Shown piece after piece: positions 56,208 to 64,000 of a stretch of DNA of 64,000 nucleotides. The stretch spans positions 899,001-963,000 of the forward strand of contig NZ_CP097329.1 in the NCBI RefSeq assembly GCF_030323025.1, in the 5' to 3' direction. The notes below the pieces were generated by a model. The model did no database searches. It was not told the origin of the DNA and saw only the letters and a list, made by a program, of their open reading frames with translations. Origin of the DNA: Pseudanabaena mucicola str. Chao 1806 (GTDB taxonomy: Bacteria > Cyanobacteriota > Cyanobacteriia > Pseudanabaenales > Pseudanabaenaceae). Within the stretch, counting starts at the first letter, position 1, and the number at the start of each line of letters is the position of its first letter. The position numbers were made by a program, and so were the translations under genes.

Positions 56208-56897
56208 TTATTTAACTAAGCCTGCTCTCAAAGCACGAACTGCGGCTTGTGTGCGATCGTCAGCACAGAGCTTATTCAAAATATTACGGACATGTGTTTT
56301 AACAGTACCAACGGTAATGTAAAGCTTTTCGGCGATTTCTGCGTTGCTATTGCCATTAACAATCTCTGAGAGGACTTCTAACTCTCGCTCAGTCAGGGGT
56401 GTGGCTTCCAGCACCTGTTTATAATCAGCTTCTGCTGCAGCGATCTCGACAGTCGCCTCCTTGCGGCGTACCTGTTGTAAAACCACATTAGCGATCGCAG
56501 GATCAATCCATGAGTTGCCCTCCGCTGTTAATTTCAGCGCTTGCACTAAGTTTTCAGAGCTAATATCCTTGATGCAGTAGGAGTCAGCACCTGCGGCAAA
56601 TGCCGCAAGTACAGTCTCTTGGTTATCAGTGAGCGTTAAGATCAAAACCTTAGTTGCTTTGCTTGCTTCAGTGTTTGCTGCCTTGATTTGGCGTGTTACC
56701 TCTACGCCATCCATATCGGGCAAACCTAAATCAACGATCGCGACATCAGGTTGTTGGCTGTTTACCAATGCCACACCTTCCGCACCCGTCGCTGCTTCAC
56801 CAACAAAGACAAGCTCTCCTTGTTGTTGCAACGCAATCTTCATGCCCATGCGGGTCAGGTCATGGTCTTCAATTAGGACAACACGAATCGAACTCAT
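56208..56897 (-). CDS. NarL/FixJ-type response regulator
   Basis: This transcription factor of about 229 residues has a receiver (about 5-122) with acidic pocket LIEDHD, acceptor Asp in VAIVDLGLPDMDG and Lys in YCIKDI. The C-terminal LuxR-type helix-turn-helix is LTERELEVLSEIVNGNSNAEIAEKLYITVGTVKTHVRNIL. The frame opens at a GTG (56903), but the ATG at 56897 (MSSIRVVLIE) is a normal start. No cognate kinase is adjacent. The lipoxygenase downstream in the same direction is a possible target, inferred from position only. Confidence 0.92.
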   Translation of the reverse strand: MSSIRVVLIEDHDLTRMGMKIALQQQGELVFVGEAATGAEGVALVNSQQPDVAIVDLGLPDMDGVEVTRQIKAANTEASKATKVLILTLTDNQETVLAAFAAGADSYCIKDISSENLVQALKLTAEGNSWIDPAIANVVLQQVRRKEATVEIAAAEADYKQVLEATPLTERELEVLSEIVNGNSNAEIAEKLYITVGTVKTHVRNILNKLCADDRTQAAVRALRAGLVK

Positions 56898-57007
56898 AAG
56901 CACTTTTGCAAATTATGCAGGGTCTGTATTGATACCAGAATCTCACAGAAGGGGCAATAAAAACTAAATACATCTCAATTGGCTGGGGAAAGTAACGATA
57001 AAAGTTA

Positions 57008-57076
57008 GTCATGCTATGTAATTGAGTTGCGGGCGCGAAGCGCCCGCAACTCAATTACTAAAAAAATTACTTTATA
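57008..57076. repeat. ~68-bp palindromic repeat, copy 2 (GTCAT…ATTAC type)
   Basis: GTCATGCTATGTAATTG at the left, TTGCGGGCGCGAAGCGCCCGCAA in the middle and CAATTACTAAAAAAATTAC at the right. It is closely similar to 26493-26560. It lies in the 455-base gap before the Tab2-like gene, together with two further repeats. Confidence 0.75.
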
Positions 57077-57120
57077 TGACCGTGATTTCTTGCCATTGTT
57101 AAAGAGGAAATAATCACCTA

Positions 57121-57181
57121 TAGGACTTACGCAAAGTTGTTTTACTGTAGGGGCAATTCATGAATTGCCCCTACAGTAAAA
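57121..57181. repeat. 42-bp perfect palindrome behind a TAGGACTTACGCA end
   Basis: The half-sites at 57140-57160 and 57161-57181 are exactly complementary with no loop bases, centred on TTCATGAA. They follow TAGGACTTACGCAAAG at 57121, the same terminal motif as at 32933, 39308 and 53896. Confidence 0.75.
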
Positions 57182-57186
57182 TGAAA

Positions 57187-57252
57187 GAGGCTTTGAGTAG
57201 TGCAGAAATATTTTTGAAAGTAGCACGAAGCGCTACTTTCAAAAATATTTCT
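57187..57252. repeat. ~66-bp palindromic repeat, copy 2 (GAGGCTTTGAGTAGT type)
   Basis: Near-identical to 55971-56036 apart from the loop (GCACGAAGCGC). Three repeat families lie back to back in this gap (57008-57252). Beyond them, the upstream region of the Tab2-like gene shows no strong promoter. Confidence 0.75.
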
Positions 57253-57358
57253 ATATTAGGTATCAGTGAAGGATAATAGCTGGCTGAGAAAGATACGATC
57301 GCGATAACATGAGGTGAGGAAAGCAGTGTTACCAAAGTCAGGGTAGAACTTAATATTT

Positions 57359-58210
57359 ATGTCGAAAATTTGGGAGTTAGATTTTTATTCCCGTCCTTTA
57401 CTGGATGCTAATAATAAGAAGGTTTGGGAATTGCTGATCTGCGATCGCGAGCGTCAGTTTGAATGGATACGTGAATGTCCATCTAATGAAGTCAACTCTG
57501 AATGGTTAGCTAAGCAACTGACAGAATGTGTGGAAACAACGGGTCAAACTCCGATTAAAATCCGCTTCTTCCGTCCGAGCATGACCAACATCATTATTCG
57601 AGGCTGTACGCTCGCAGGCATTACAGGGCAAGCCTCACGGCGCGTCTTTACAATGTCCTCATGGCTCGCCGAGAGAATGGCAAGTATTTATCCCAATCGT
57701 GAGGGATTTCAGGCAGTTGATCCTAATCCATTACCCTTAAAAGTATTAGCAGCACAAGATCCTAAACCTATTCCCGATGCTCTGATGGGTGAGAGTTGGA
57801 TTTTAGTATCTCTCAAAGCAGGAGACTTTACCGATGCCAGCGAATGGTCGATGGACTTTAGTGAACTTCTCGATATCAGCCATCTTGATCCCGAAACCAT
57901 TGTCTCAGGAATTATCATTATTTCCTCAAGGGCAACGGCTTTAGCAGCTTGGATGTCAGGTGTTGATCCCGTGTTTATCAAATTTGAGAGATTACTAGGC
58001 GATCGCACCCAAATGCTGTTAGAAGCCAGTGCCGATGCGCGGTGGGTATTGGCTAATTTACAAGCACCGAAGGATAAAAATGCGATTACACAAGGGACAT
58101 CTTTTGAACATTCCAAACAAAATTCGCAAGGATTTCATTTCTTAGCAGTCCAAAACAAACCTGAAGAAGAACATTTTGCGGGATTTTGGATGCTGAAAGA
58201 GATAATTTAA
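57359..58210 (+). CDS. Tab2/Atab2-family RNA-binding protein
   Basis: This 283-residue protein begins WELDFYSRPLLDANNKKVWELLICD and contains IRFFRPSMTNIIIRGCTLAGI, features of the Tab2-like (DUF1092) family. In algae and plants its members bind psaB leader RNA and are needed for photosystem I subunit translation; the cyanobacterial role is inferred to be similar or a general RNA-binding one. A helical C-terminal part follows. No signal peptide is present. It stands alone, behind a cluster of repeats. Confidence 0.85.
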   Translation: MSKIWELDFYSRPLLDANNKKVWELLICDRERQFEWIRECPSNEVNSEWLAKQLTECVETTGQTPIKIRFFRPSMTNIIIRGCTLAGITGQASRRVFTMSSWLAERMASIYPNREGFQAVDPNPLPLKVLAAQDPKPIPDALMGESWILVSLKAGDFTDASEWSMDFSELLDISHLDPETIVSGIIIISSRATALAAWMSGVDPVFIKFERLLGDRTQMLLEASADARWVLANLQAPKDKNAITQGTSFEHSKQNSQGFHFLAVQNKPEEEHFAGFWMLKEII

Positions 58211-58330
58211 AATGCGCTCTGGAAAATGCTTTGACAGTAAGTCAACCAGAACTCGTAATTTTGCTTCCGTACCGAGTGATAATTCCTTGGATTTACGATG
58301 TGCAAGCCTTCTAATCTCAGAAAGGCAAAC

Positions 58331-58455
58331 ATGGAACTAGAAAAACTAGTGAATATCGATGGCTTAACCCAAGTTGCTAATCGTCGTTGCAAGAGCCATC
58401 GCTCCTGATTAAGCAAGCGGATATCACCCTCTATCATGCTAAGCAACAGGGCTGA
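58331..58455 (+). pseudogene. Remnant of a GGDEF protein
   Basis: ATG 58331 opens MELEKLVNIDGLTQVANRRC, the start of a GGDEF domain (compare LQRLVSIDGLTQVANRRC in the intact protein at 39519-40547). It stops at 58406. From 58402, in a different frame, comes LLIKQADITLYHAKQQG, which is the end of a GGDEF domain. The RYGGEEF core between them is missing. The original gene lost its middle and is a relic, just upstream of galT. Confidence 0.75.
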
Positions 58456-58495
58456 AATCGATCTATAGTTTTTGTGGAATAACCAGTAAACCACT

Positions 58496-59500
58496 ATGTC
58501 TCACCTACGCCAAAACGTGATTACTAAGGATTGGGTGATTTTTGCTACCGAGAGGGCAAAACGTCCCCATGAGTTTGCGAGATCGCAGGATGATATACCT
58601 CCCGAATTACCCAGTTATAAGCATACTTGTCCTTTTTGTCAGGGCAATGAAAATACTACGGAACCTGAATACCTACGCATAGAAGATGATCGTGGTTGGC
58701 GAGTGCGGATTATTCCAAATAAATATCCCGCGCTGTCACCAGTTGGGGAACGGATCCGTCATAGTGAAGGAATTCATCGCTCTATTACAGGTATAGGCTA
58801 TCATGAAGTGCTAATAGAGCATCCCGATCATAATGCGACACTGGCTCTGATGGAACTTGACGATGTGATTAATATTTTTCGGGCTTACCGTCAGCGCTAT
58901 AAGGTAATTAGTCATGACAAACGCATTGAGAGCATCATCATCTTTAAAAATCATGGTGAGGGAGCAGGTACTTCTCTTGAACATCCCCATTCTCAAATTA
59001 CAGCAACGCCAGTTGTTCCTTCCCAAATTCGTTACCGCTTAATTGAGGCAACTAATTATTTTGATGATATCGGTGAATGTTTATTTTGCCATACCCTCCG
59101 TGATGAACTAAATGCCAAGGAGCGCATTGTTTTAGAAACTGAGCATTTTGTAACCTTCATTCCCTATGCGGCATTGTCCCCTTTCCATATGTGGGTATTT
59201 CCACGTCGGCATAGTTCCTGCTTTAGTGAGATTACCGATCCTGAGTTAGAAGATCTTGCCTATAACCTCAAAACTGTACTCGCTAAACTATTCTATGGGC
59301 TCAATAATCCTGCGTACAATTACACGATTCGCTCTATGCCTACTGATGAGAAACAAGCTGATTATTTCCATTGGTATTTAGCGATTGTGCCGCGTGTAAC
59401 TAAAGCTGCAGGTTTCGAGTTAGGCAGTGGTATGTATATCAACACTGCGATGCCTGAGGATAGTGCGAGTTTTTTACGTGAGATTGAGGTTCCTAAGTGA
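58496..59500 (+). CDS. galT: Galactose-1-phosphate uridylyltransferase-like protein
   Basis: This 334-residue HIT-superfamily nucleotidyltransferase starts SHLRQNVITKDWVIFATERAKRPHEF. Zinc-type cysteines are in CPFCQGNE. The catalytic motif reads EHPHSQI, following IIFKNHGEGAGTSL. This HPHS form, rather than the HPHGQ of E. coli GalT, is shared with some bacterial GalT and with ADP-glucose phosphorylases. The substrate could therefore be UDP-galactose chemistry or ADP-glucose; symbol assigned on family grounds. The C-terminal half carries CLFCHTL and HMWVFPRRH. It converges with an HtrA-like gene. Confidence 0.85.
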   Translation: MSHLRQNVITKDWVIFATERAKRPHEFARSQDDIPPELPSYKHTCPFCQGNENTTEPEYLRIEDDRGWRVRIIPNKYPALSPVGERIRHSEGIHRSITGIGYHEVLIEHPDHNATLALMELDDVINIFRAYRQRYKVISHDKRIESIIIFKNHGEGAGTSLEHPHSQITATPVVPSQIRYRLIEATNYFDDIGECLFCHTLRDELNAKERIVLETEHFVTFIPYAALSPFHMWVFPRRHSSCFSEITDPELEDLAYNLKTVLAKLFYGLNNPAYNYTIRSMPTDEKQADYFHWYLAIVPRVTKAAGFELGSGMYINTAMPEDSASFLREIEVPK

Positions 59501-59526
59501 TGCTATGTGGAAGCTTACAAGCCCCT

Positions 59527-59598
59527 AGTCCCTCTCCCATTTTTGGAGAAGGTAACAAGAAATTCAGATTACTCTTTCCCTTAATGGGAGAGGGGACT
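59527..59598. repeat. Inverted repeat between galT and the HtrA-like gene
   Basis: AGTCCCTCTCCCATT (59527-59541) pairs with AATGGGAGAGGGGACT (59583-59598), with one bulged base. It is between two convergent genes and may terminate both. Confidence 0.55.
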
Positions 59599-59635
59599 AT
59601 AGGAGGAGGGCTACATTTGCTAAACAGGTATCACA

Positions 59636-60646
59636 TTAAAACTTGATTTGATAATTAGTAATTCCTGTATTTTTCGCTACGGTTAATAATACTTCAGATG
59701 GTCGTTGTGAGAGGTAACCGATAATTTGCTTAGCATCTCTAATGGGTATGCCATTTAAACTCACAAGGCGATCGCCTTTTTGTAAACCCATCCGACTAGC
59801 AAGAGAATTGGGACGTACTTCATAAACAGTAAGGCTATTAGTCAGTACCACTCCTAGCAAATATCTTTCTGTGGTGGGAGTTGCCGTTGATGGAATAGTT
59901 CGAGGAGAATTTGAAGACGGAATATTTGCTTGAGAAAGAACTGCAATATTCGGAGAGGTTTTATTTGTGGGGATGAAAGCCGCACTGCGAGTGATAAATT
60001 CCTTCGCACTAGTAGCACTAGTGGCAAAGCCAATGCCCGTACTTGATCGCCCATCTAGACTAAGGATAGATTTGTTTACGCCAATAATTTCACCACGGGA
60101 GTTGAGCAAAGGACCGCCCGAGTTACCAGGGTTCAGTTTCGCATCGGTTTGAAGATCGCCATTAGATGCGACACGACTGAGAATGCCAGTGGTGAGAGTT
60201 CCCGATAAACCAAAGGGACTACCGATCGCAAATACTTTTTGTCCGACCAGAATGCTACCTTGATCAGCGAATGACAATGATGAGAAGCGATCGTTACTGA
60301 TAATCTTGACCAACGCTAAATCATTTTTCCGATCTATCGTCAAAACCTGTCCGTTATAGATCTTGCCATCAGTATTGATAATTTTGACATTGCCGTTTTT
60401 AGCTTCACGAATAACATGTTCGTTAGTAATTACTAAGCCTTCAGAGGTAATGATGCAACCTGAGCCAGTACTAGTTGTTGATTTAATTGTTACTACAGCA
60501 GGATTTGATGAACGATAGACTTCCATTGTGATTTTTTCTTCGATATCAAAGTCCTGAGGCGTAGCAGCATGAACGGCTTTACTAAAGCTAGGAATGTAAA
60601 CTAGGATGGCGGATACGAGGCTTAAAGCGATCGCGCTAGATTTCAT
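59636..60646 (-). CDS. HtrA-like serine protease with PDZ domain
   Basis: This protein of about 336 residues is a secreted trypsin-like protease with a C-terminal PDZ domain. The catalytic triad sits in VITNEHV (His), NDLALVKI (Asp) and LNPGNSGGPLL (Ser). The PDZ starts at YEVRPNSLASRMGLQKGDRLVSLNG. The frame opens at 60715, but ATG 60646 gives a standard signal peptide (MKSSAIALSLVSAILVYIPSFSKAVHA). Such proteases degrade damaged extracytoplasmic proteins. Its upstream region borders the insertion-sequence mosaic, and the gap 60647-60953 holds no other gene. Confidence 0.92.
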   Translation of the reverse strand: MKSSAIALSLVSAILVYIPSFSKAVHAATPQDFDIEEKITMEVYRSSNPAVVTIKSTTSTGSGCIITSEGLVITNEHVIREAKNGNVKIINTDGKIYNGQVLTIDRKNDLALVKIISNDRFSSLSFADQGSILVGQKVFAIGSPFGLSGTLTTGILSRVASNGDLQTDAKLNPGNSGGPLLNSRGEIIGVNKSILSLDGRSSTGIGFATSATSAKEFITRSAAFIPTNKTSPNIAVLSQANIPSSNSPRTIPSTATPTTERYLLGVVLTNSLTVYEVRPNSLASRMGLQKGDRLVSLNGIPIRDAKQIIGYLSQRPSEVLLTVAKNTGITNYQIKF

Positions 60647-60875
60647 GGCTGTCTGTATAATTCCTGAGATATCAAACTCTGACGGGAAGAGTGATCGCAC
60701 AGTTCCAGCCAGCATCTACGCTATTTATCGTAAGTATTGGGTTGCCCCTGTAGCGAGCAGACCAAAGCTCTGGATTAGAAGTCCTATGTTTCTTCTTGAG
60801 GATTATAAATAGATCAGCATAAACTAAAGATCAGCATAAACTAAATTCAAATTGGTGTTTTGTACGCATAGCGTC

Positions 60876-61271
60876 TTAGTACAGGACAAAAAGTTGCAAA
60901 AGTAGGCAGGAAGGGGTTTTATAAAAGATAATCACATCACAAATAAAACCCCTATGAAAGAGATTAGCGTATTTCGCGAAAAGTTGCATGAACATCTGCA
61001 ATGGAATAGAGCAAGACTCTTATTTGTGTCGATGTTCCTGATCGCACTAATGCGAGTAAAGACAGTAAACCTAGACGAAATCGCTACAGGATTTAGAGGT
61101 GAAGCCAAAGTCGAATCACACTATAAGAGATTACAGAGATTTTTTCGAGAATTTGAAGTGGACTATGAAAGCATCGCTTTAATGGTCGTCAAAGTGATGA
61201 AAATACCTGAACCATGGGTAATCAGTATCGACCGCACCGATTGGAGATTTAGTAAGACAGTAATTGTCTAA
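60876..61271 (+). mobile_element. IS4-type element, truncated (left end and N-terminal transposase)
   Basis: TTAGTACAGGACAAAAAGTT at 60876 is a terminal sequence also found alone at 28510. It is followed at 60954 by a 105-codon frame reading like the N-terminal half of an IS4-family transposase (LQWNRARLLFVSMFLIALMRVKT) as far as SIDRTDWRFSKT. It then stops at 61271 in unrelated sequence. The DDE core and right end are absent. Confidence 0.8.
60954..61271 (+). pseudogene. IS4-family transposase, N-terminal fragment (105 aa)
   Basis: Only the helical N-terminal domain and the first catalytic Asp region (ISIDRTDW) are left. Family members are normally about three to four times longer. The junction near 61258 leads into sequence without similarity to the family. 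Confidence 0.8.
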
Positions 61272-61335
61272 GCCTGAAACGCCGAGTTTTTGTTATAAGT
61301 ATTTATGCTTAGCGCCAAAGTGGAGACTGTCAAGC

Positions 61336-62636
61336 AAAGTGTGTAAAGTCTAGAAGCTAGAGATGGAGCCGATCCTCGAAGAGGATCGCAAAGCGATTGA
61401 GAGCAGGTTTCCAATCGCGAATGGGCATAGTCCATTTCTTAGAAATATTCCGCATAGCCAAGTAAACTAGCTTGAAAGCAGCCTCATCGGTCGGAAAAAT
61501 CTGCTGAGACTTAATCACCTTCCGCAAACTGCTATTCATCGACTCAATCGCATTAGTCGTATAAATCGCCCTGCGAATCTCAAGAGGAAACGCAAAGAAG
61601 GGGATAATGTTCGCCCAATGACTACGCCAAGATTTGGAGATCGAGGGATATAGTTTGTCCCATTTTTCAGCAAAGAGTTCAAGGTTAAACTCCGCCTCCG
61701 ATTCCGTCGTCGCCGCATAAATCGCCTTGAGATCGGCACAAACCTGCTTGCGTTGTTGCCAAGGTACAAAAGCAACCGAGTTTCTGACCATGTGGACAAT
61801 GCACAACTGCACCTGCGTTTTAGGAAATACCGTTTCGATAGCATTGGGAAAACCAGTCAAACCGTCAACGCAAGCAATCAAAATATCTTTGACCCCACGG
61901 TTACGAATTTCGGTGAGTACCGATAACCAGAATTTTGCACCCTCATTCGGTGAAATCCACATACCCAATAATTCCTTGTATCCGTCCATATTCACCGCCA
62001 AGGCAAAGTACAGGGACTTGTTAATCACCCTGCCATTGTCTCGCACTTTGATGACTAGACAGTCCAGAAATACAATCGGATAAACCGCATCAAGGGGACG
62101 GTTTTGCCATTGTTTCACCTCATCGATCACTTCATCAGTGACATTGGAAATCAGGGTCGGTGATACCTCGACACCATACATTTCTTGCAACTGGGACTGG
62201 ATATCCCTGACACTCATCCCTCTGGCATATAGGGCAATGATCTTCTCGTCTAGTCCTGACAAGCGGCTTTGCCCTTTCTTTACCATCTGTGGTTCAAACT
62301 CGCCTTGGCGATCGCGTGGTATTGCAATTTCGGCTATGCCAAAGTCGCCTTGGACTTTTTTCTGGCTATAGCCGTTACGACTGTTGCTTTGTCCTTCTGG
62401 TCTGGATTCGTGCTTCTTGTACCCTAGATGCGTTGATAATTCTGCTTCTAATGCTCGTTCCACCAGTGCGGTGGTTAGTTGTTTCAGGATTCCTCCTTCT
62501 CCGAATAGGTCGGGTGGTGTTTTACATTCTTGCAGCAATTCGTCTAGCAATTCTTTGCGGATATTCATCGGTTTTATTGTTGGTAATTGTGTGTCTTGAT
62601 CATCTCTCTATATATATCCCAGACTTTACACACTTT
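61336..62636 (-). mobile_element. IS256-family insertion sequence, 1301 bp
   Basis: AAAGTGTGTAAAGTCT at 61336-61351 is inverted exactly at 62621-62636. The interior is one intact transposase gene on the minus strand. The flanking 8-9 bases (…CTGTCAAGC and AATTTACAC…) are not duplicated. The element has therefore lost or rearranged one border, or was inserted between unrelated older IS fragments. Confidence 0.85.
61357..62568 (-). CDS. IS256-family (mutator-like) transposase
   Basis: This 403-residue DDE transposase is intact. Catalytic residues are Asp in [13 protein letters not shown], Asp in [14 protein letters not shown] and Glu in [16 protein letters not shown]. The N-terminal [24 protein letters not shown] and the C-terminal [26 protein letters not shown] are typical of the family. 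It is the only gene of its element and is probably functional. Confidence 0.96.
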   Translation of the reverse strand: MNIRKELLDELLQECKTPPDLFGEGGILKQLTTALVERALEAELSTHLGYKKHESRPEGQSNSRNGYSQKKVQGDFGIAEIAIPRDRQGEFEPQMVKKGQSRLSGLDEKIIALYARGMSVRDIQSQLQEMYGVEVSPTLISNVTDEVIDEVKQWQNRPLDAVYPIVFLDCLVIKVRDNGRVINKSLYFALAVNMDGYKELLGMWISPNEGAKFWLSVLTEIRNRGVKDILIACVDGLTGFPNAIETVFPKTQVQLCIVHMVRNSVAFVPWQQRKQVCADLKAIYAATTESEAEFNLELFAEKWDKLYPSISKSWRSHWANIIPFFAFPLEIRRAIYTTNAIESMNSSLRKVIKSQQIFPTDEAAFKLVYLAMRNISKKWTMPIRDWKPALNRFAILFEDRLHL

Positions 62637-63034
62637 AATTTACACTCTCCCAAAGTGGGATGCTCCCGGGGAAGGTTCTCGCCTACGCGAGTGTAAACCT
62701 CATCTCCCTCTATTGTTATATCCCCTCCTGCTGGCGCATCTGGACTCCATTGCTGTGATTGGGCTGCCACTTTTTGCTCCCATCTCATGATACTTGTATG
62801 AGATTTTTCTAGTACTCTCCCACTCGCTCTAATTCCCATCCCCTCACTCCTCATTTTCAGTCCAAACGAAACTATGCTTGCTGGCTTTCTCAGCCTTGAC
62901 ATTGGCGTTCCTGTACGTTCACTAAATCTCTTGCCGCATCCTTTACACAAATAGTTCTGGATAGCTTTGCCATCTTGGTGGTGATGTTTGCCATTTTTGA
63001 TGATCTTTTCGCTTTGGCAGTGCGGGCATTTCAT
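62600..63034 (-). pseudogene. IS1-like transposase, N-terminal fragment (144 aa)
   Basis: It begins MKCPHCQSEKIIKNGKHHH, with a zinc-binding pair CPHC and CKGCGKRF, then GIRASGRVLEKSHTSIMRW (helix-turn-helix) and EGDEVYTRVGENLP (catalytic region). The next residues (REHPTLGECKLKC) no longer match IS1 proteins as I recall them. The frame crosses into the IS256 end and stops at 62600. It is incomplete, with the C-terminal catalytic residues missing. Confidence 0.75.
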
Positions 63035-63086
63035 TGCTTTTTCCTTGTCTTTTCCTCTATTTTCTCACATCACTAATTTACTGACC
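62637..63086 (-). mobile_element. IS1-type element fragment
   Basis: From the GGTCAGTAAATTAGTGATG-type end near 63086 (minus strand) the fragment carries the 5' part of an IS1-like transposase, up to the IS256 boundary near 62637. The transposase lacks its C-terminal half. I infer that IS256 or a rearrangement cut it. Confidence 0.65.
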
Positions 63087-63123
63087 AGTGCCCGCCGCGC
63101 AAATAGCGTTATCGAACTCATGT

Positions 63124-63158
63124 AAAAAAAGACCCACGTTAAGCGTGGGTCTTTTTTT
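63124..63158 (-). terminator. Rho-independent terminator of the CHAT gene
   Basis: GACCCACG (63131-63138) pairs with CGTGGGTC (63144-63151) and is flanked by A7/T7 runs. On the minus strand it directly overlaps the stop codon of the CHAT gene (63157) and ends in a U-run. It is a clean terminator. Confidence 0.9.
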
Positions 63159-64000
63159 AGAGCCAATTACCCACCAAAACAAAGGAAGCCCAAAAGTACG
63201 GATGTTTGAGGTTTATATTACCTGTAACCTGACTAAGAGGAATTGCAGGTAGATTACCAACTCCCTTGATTTGTCCAGATTCAACTCGCACTTTGCCTTC
63301 TAACAAATCTAATTGCGCTTGCTGAATTGCGATCGCCTTACTCTTAGAAGTTGGGTAATAACTGTAAAAAGACAACATCAAGGGCGTAGTGCCTGCATCA
63401 CTAACTGTCCATAATGAGGCAAGTACACTCTTAGATTTATACACAAGAGCCACTCCACTCAACCCCAAGTTTTTCCCCACTGCGGTCTCACAGGCACTCA
63501 AAGTCAACATTTCAATTGGCTCTTCTCCCAATCTAATTGAGCGAAGATCGTTAAGCGAAAGCCGCTCATTCCAAAATTGAATAAAAGCACCATCAATGTT
63601 ATCGCTCAAAAATTGTGCATGAGTCGCTAAATGGACAATTCCATAGTTGTTTTTACTTTGCTGCTTCTTGAGATTGTCAATTGTAAAGTCTTGGTTGAGA
63701 AACAGATTACCTTGCAAAATCCTAGCGGCGATTACCTTAGTTTCAACTTCCACATTCGGTAAAGCCGTAAACCCTTGCTGTGCTTGAGTTAATCCCATAA
63801 CCAGTATGCTCGAACGGCGGCGATCACGTAACTGTAAATTAACCAAACCCATTGATGGGATGGTTGCTGTGGCATATTTCTGAACTACGAATTTATTACC
63901 ATCATGCAAAGCACTAATTGGAATCGACCTTAAAGAGCCATCCATCACAAAAATTAGAGTTTTGATGCCCTCTGACTGTAAATCTTCATCTATTGGTCGG
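63157..64000 (-). CDS. CHAT-domain protein, N-terminal part outside window
   Basis: The frame is open to the window edge, so this is the 3' part of a longer gene; the GTG-ATG at 63948 is internal (upstream codons read IRPIDEDLQSEGIKTLIFVM-like sequence). The visible 281 residues form a CHAT protease-like domain. The dyad is His in IVHLATHAQF and Cys in MLTLSACETA, with the typical SVLASLWTVSDAGTT and the terminal HPYFWASFVLVGNWL. Cyanobacterial CHAT proteins usually carry N-terminal TPRs and are caspase-like, often in stress or defence contexts. Its substrate is unknown. A rho-independent terminator follows. Confidence 0.92.
   Translation of the reverse strand, partial: RPIDEDLQSEGIKTLIFVMDGSLRSIPISALHDGNKFVVQKYATATIPSMGLVNLQLRDRRRSSILVMGLTQAQQGFTALPNVEVETKVIAARILQGNLFLNQDFTIDNLKKQQSKNNYGIVHLATHAQFLSDNIDGAFIQFWNERLSLNDLRSIRLGEEPIEMLTLSACETAVGKNLGLSGVALVYKSKSVLASLWTVSDAGTTPLMLSFYSYYPTSKSKAIAIQQAQLDLLEGKVRVESGQIKGVGNLPAIPLSQVTGNINLKHPYFWASFVLVGNWL

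Noticed and set aside
58207-58494. 95-codon minus-strand ORF opposite the galT upstream region
   Set aside because: It is the shadow of the GGDEF relic, which reads as GGDEF fragments on the plus strand.

Overview
The window is a chromosomal segment from a cyanobacterium. HIP1-type octamers (GCGATCGC) recur throughout, and the gene set is cyanobacterial: an A2-type cytochrome oxidase, a Tab2-like RNA-binding protein, a ComFB second-messenger protein, long PAS/GAF/CBS hybrid kinases and CHAT-domain proteins. Moderate GC and abundant short palindromes suggest a Pseudanabaena-like filamentous lineage, but that placement is inference.

Layout. 1-2340: end of a cytochrome c oxidase operon (ctaD, ctaE). 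2728-8474: lipoprotein, TPR/PRMT-like methyltransferase, rsgA, tusA-like gene, dnaJ and a [2Fe-2S] ferredoxin. 8606-13552: LOG-family protein, a site-2-protease-like CBS protein lacking its catalytic residues, and recG. 13582-17480: a DUF2809 remnant, a dispersed repeat, an intact IS66-type element with a perfect 8-bp target duplication, and an M48-like membrane protein that has also lost its zinc motif. 17901-23833: a small conserved protein, SulP transporter, rpsN, M28 peptidase and M3 oligopeptidase. 23962-28314: membrane protein, then an Hsp70-like / J-TPR / solute-binding-protein cluster. 28866-34174: a CBS-PAS-GAF hybrid kinase followed by a REC-histidine kinase. 34353-39108: murF, MOSC protein, moaB, an ABC-2 permease and cobH. 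39519-44121: a REC-GGDEF protein and a PAS-GAF-HK-REC-Hpt kinase that probably form a phosphorelay into c-di-GMP. 44529-53710: mnmE, a MacB-like exporter pair, comFB, a GH57 enzyme, a DUF192 lipoprotein, an FtsL-like protein and a VOC protein. 54011-60646: lipoxygenase, NarL-type regulator, Tab2-like protein, a decayed GGDEF relic, galT-like gene and an HtrA-like protease. 60876-63086: a mosaic of IS4, IS256 and IS1 pieces. 63157-64000: the C-terminal part of a CHAT-domain protein.

The intergenic spaces are unusually rich in palindromic dispersed repeats. At least five families recur inside this one window: a ~103-bp TAAGTAGCT-ended element (three clear and two diverged copies), GGACTTACGCA-ended elements, two 66-69-bp palindromes with two copies each, and a 105-bp element with 14-bp inverted ends. 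Several lie between convergent genes, and others inside likely transcription units. No tRNA, rRNA or CRISPR array was seen. I found no clear new multi-gene defence or biosynthetic system. The most unusual items are the two apparent pseudo-metalloproteases, the TPR-PRMT fusion, the lipoxygenase, the structured leader before the MOSC gene, and the repeat families.
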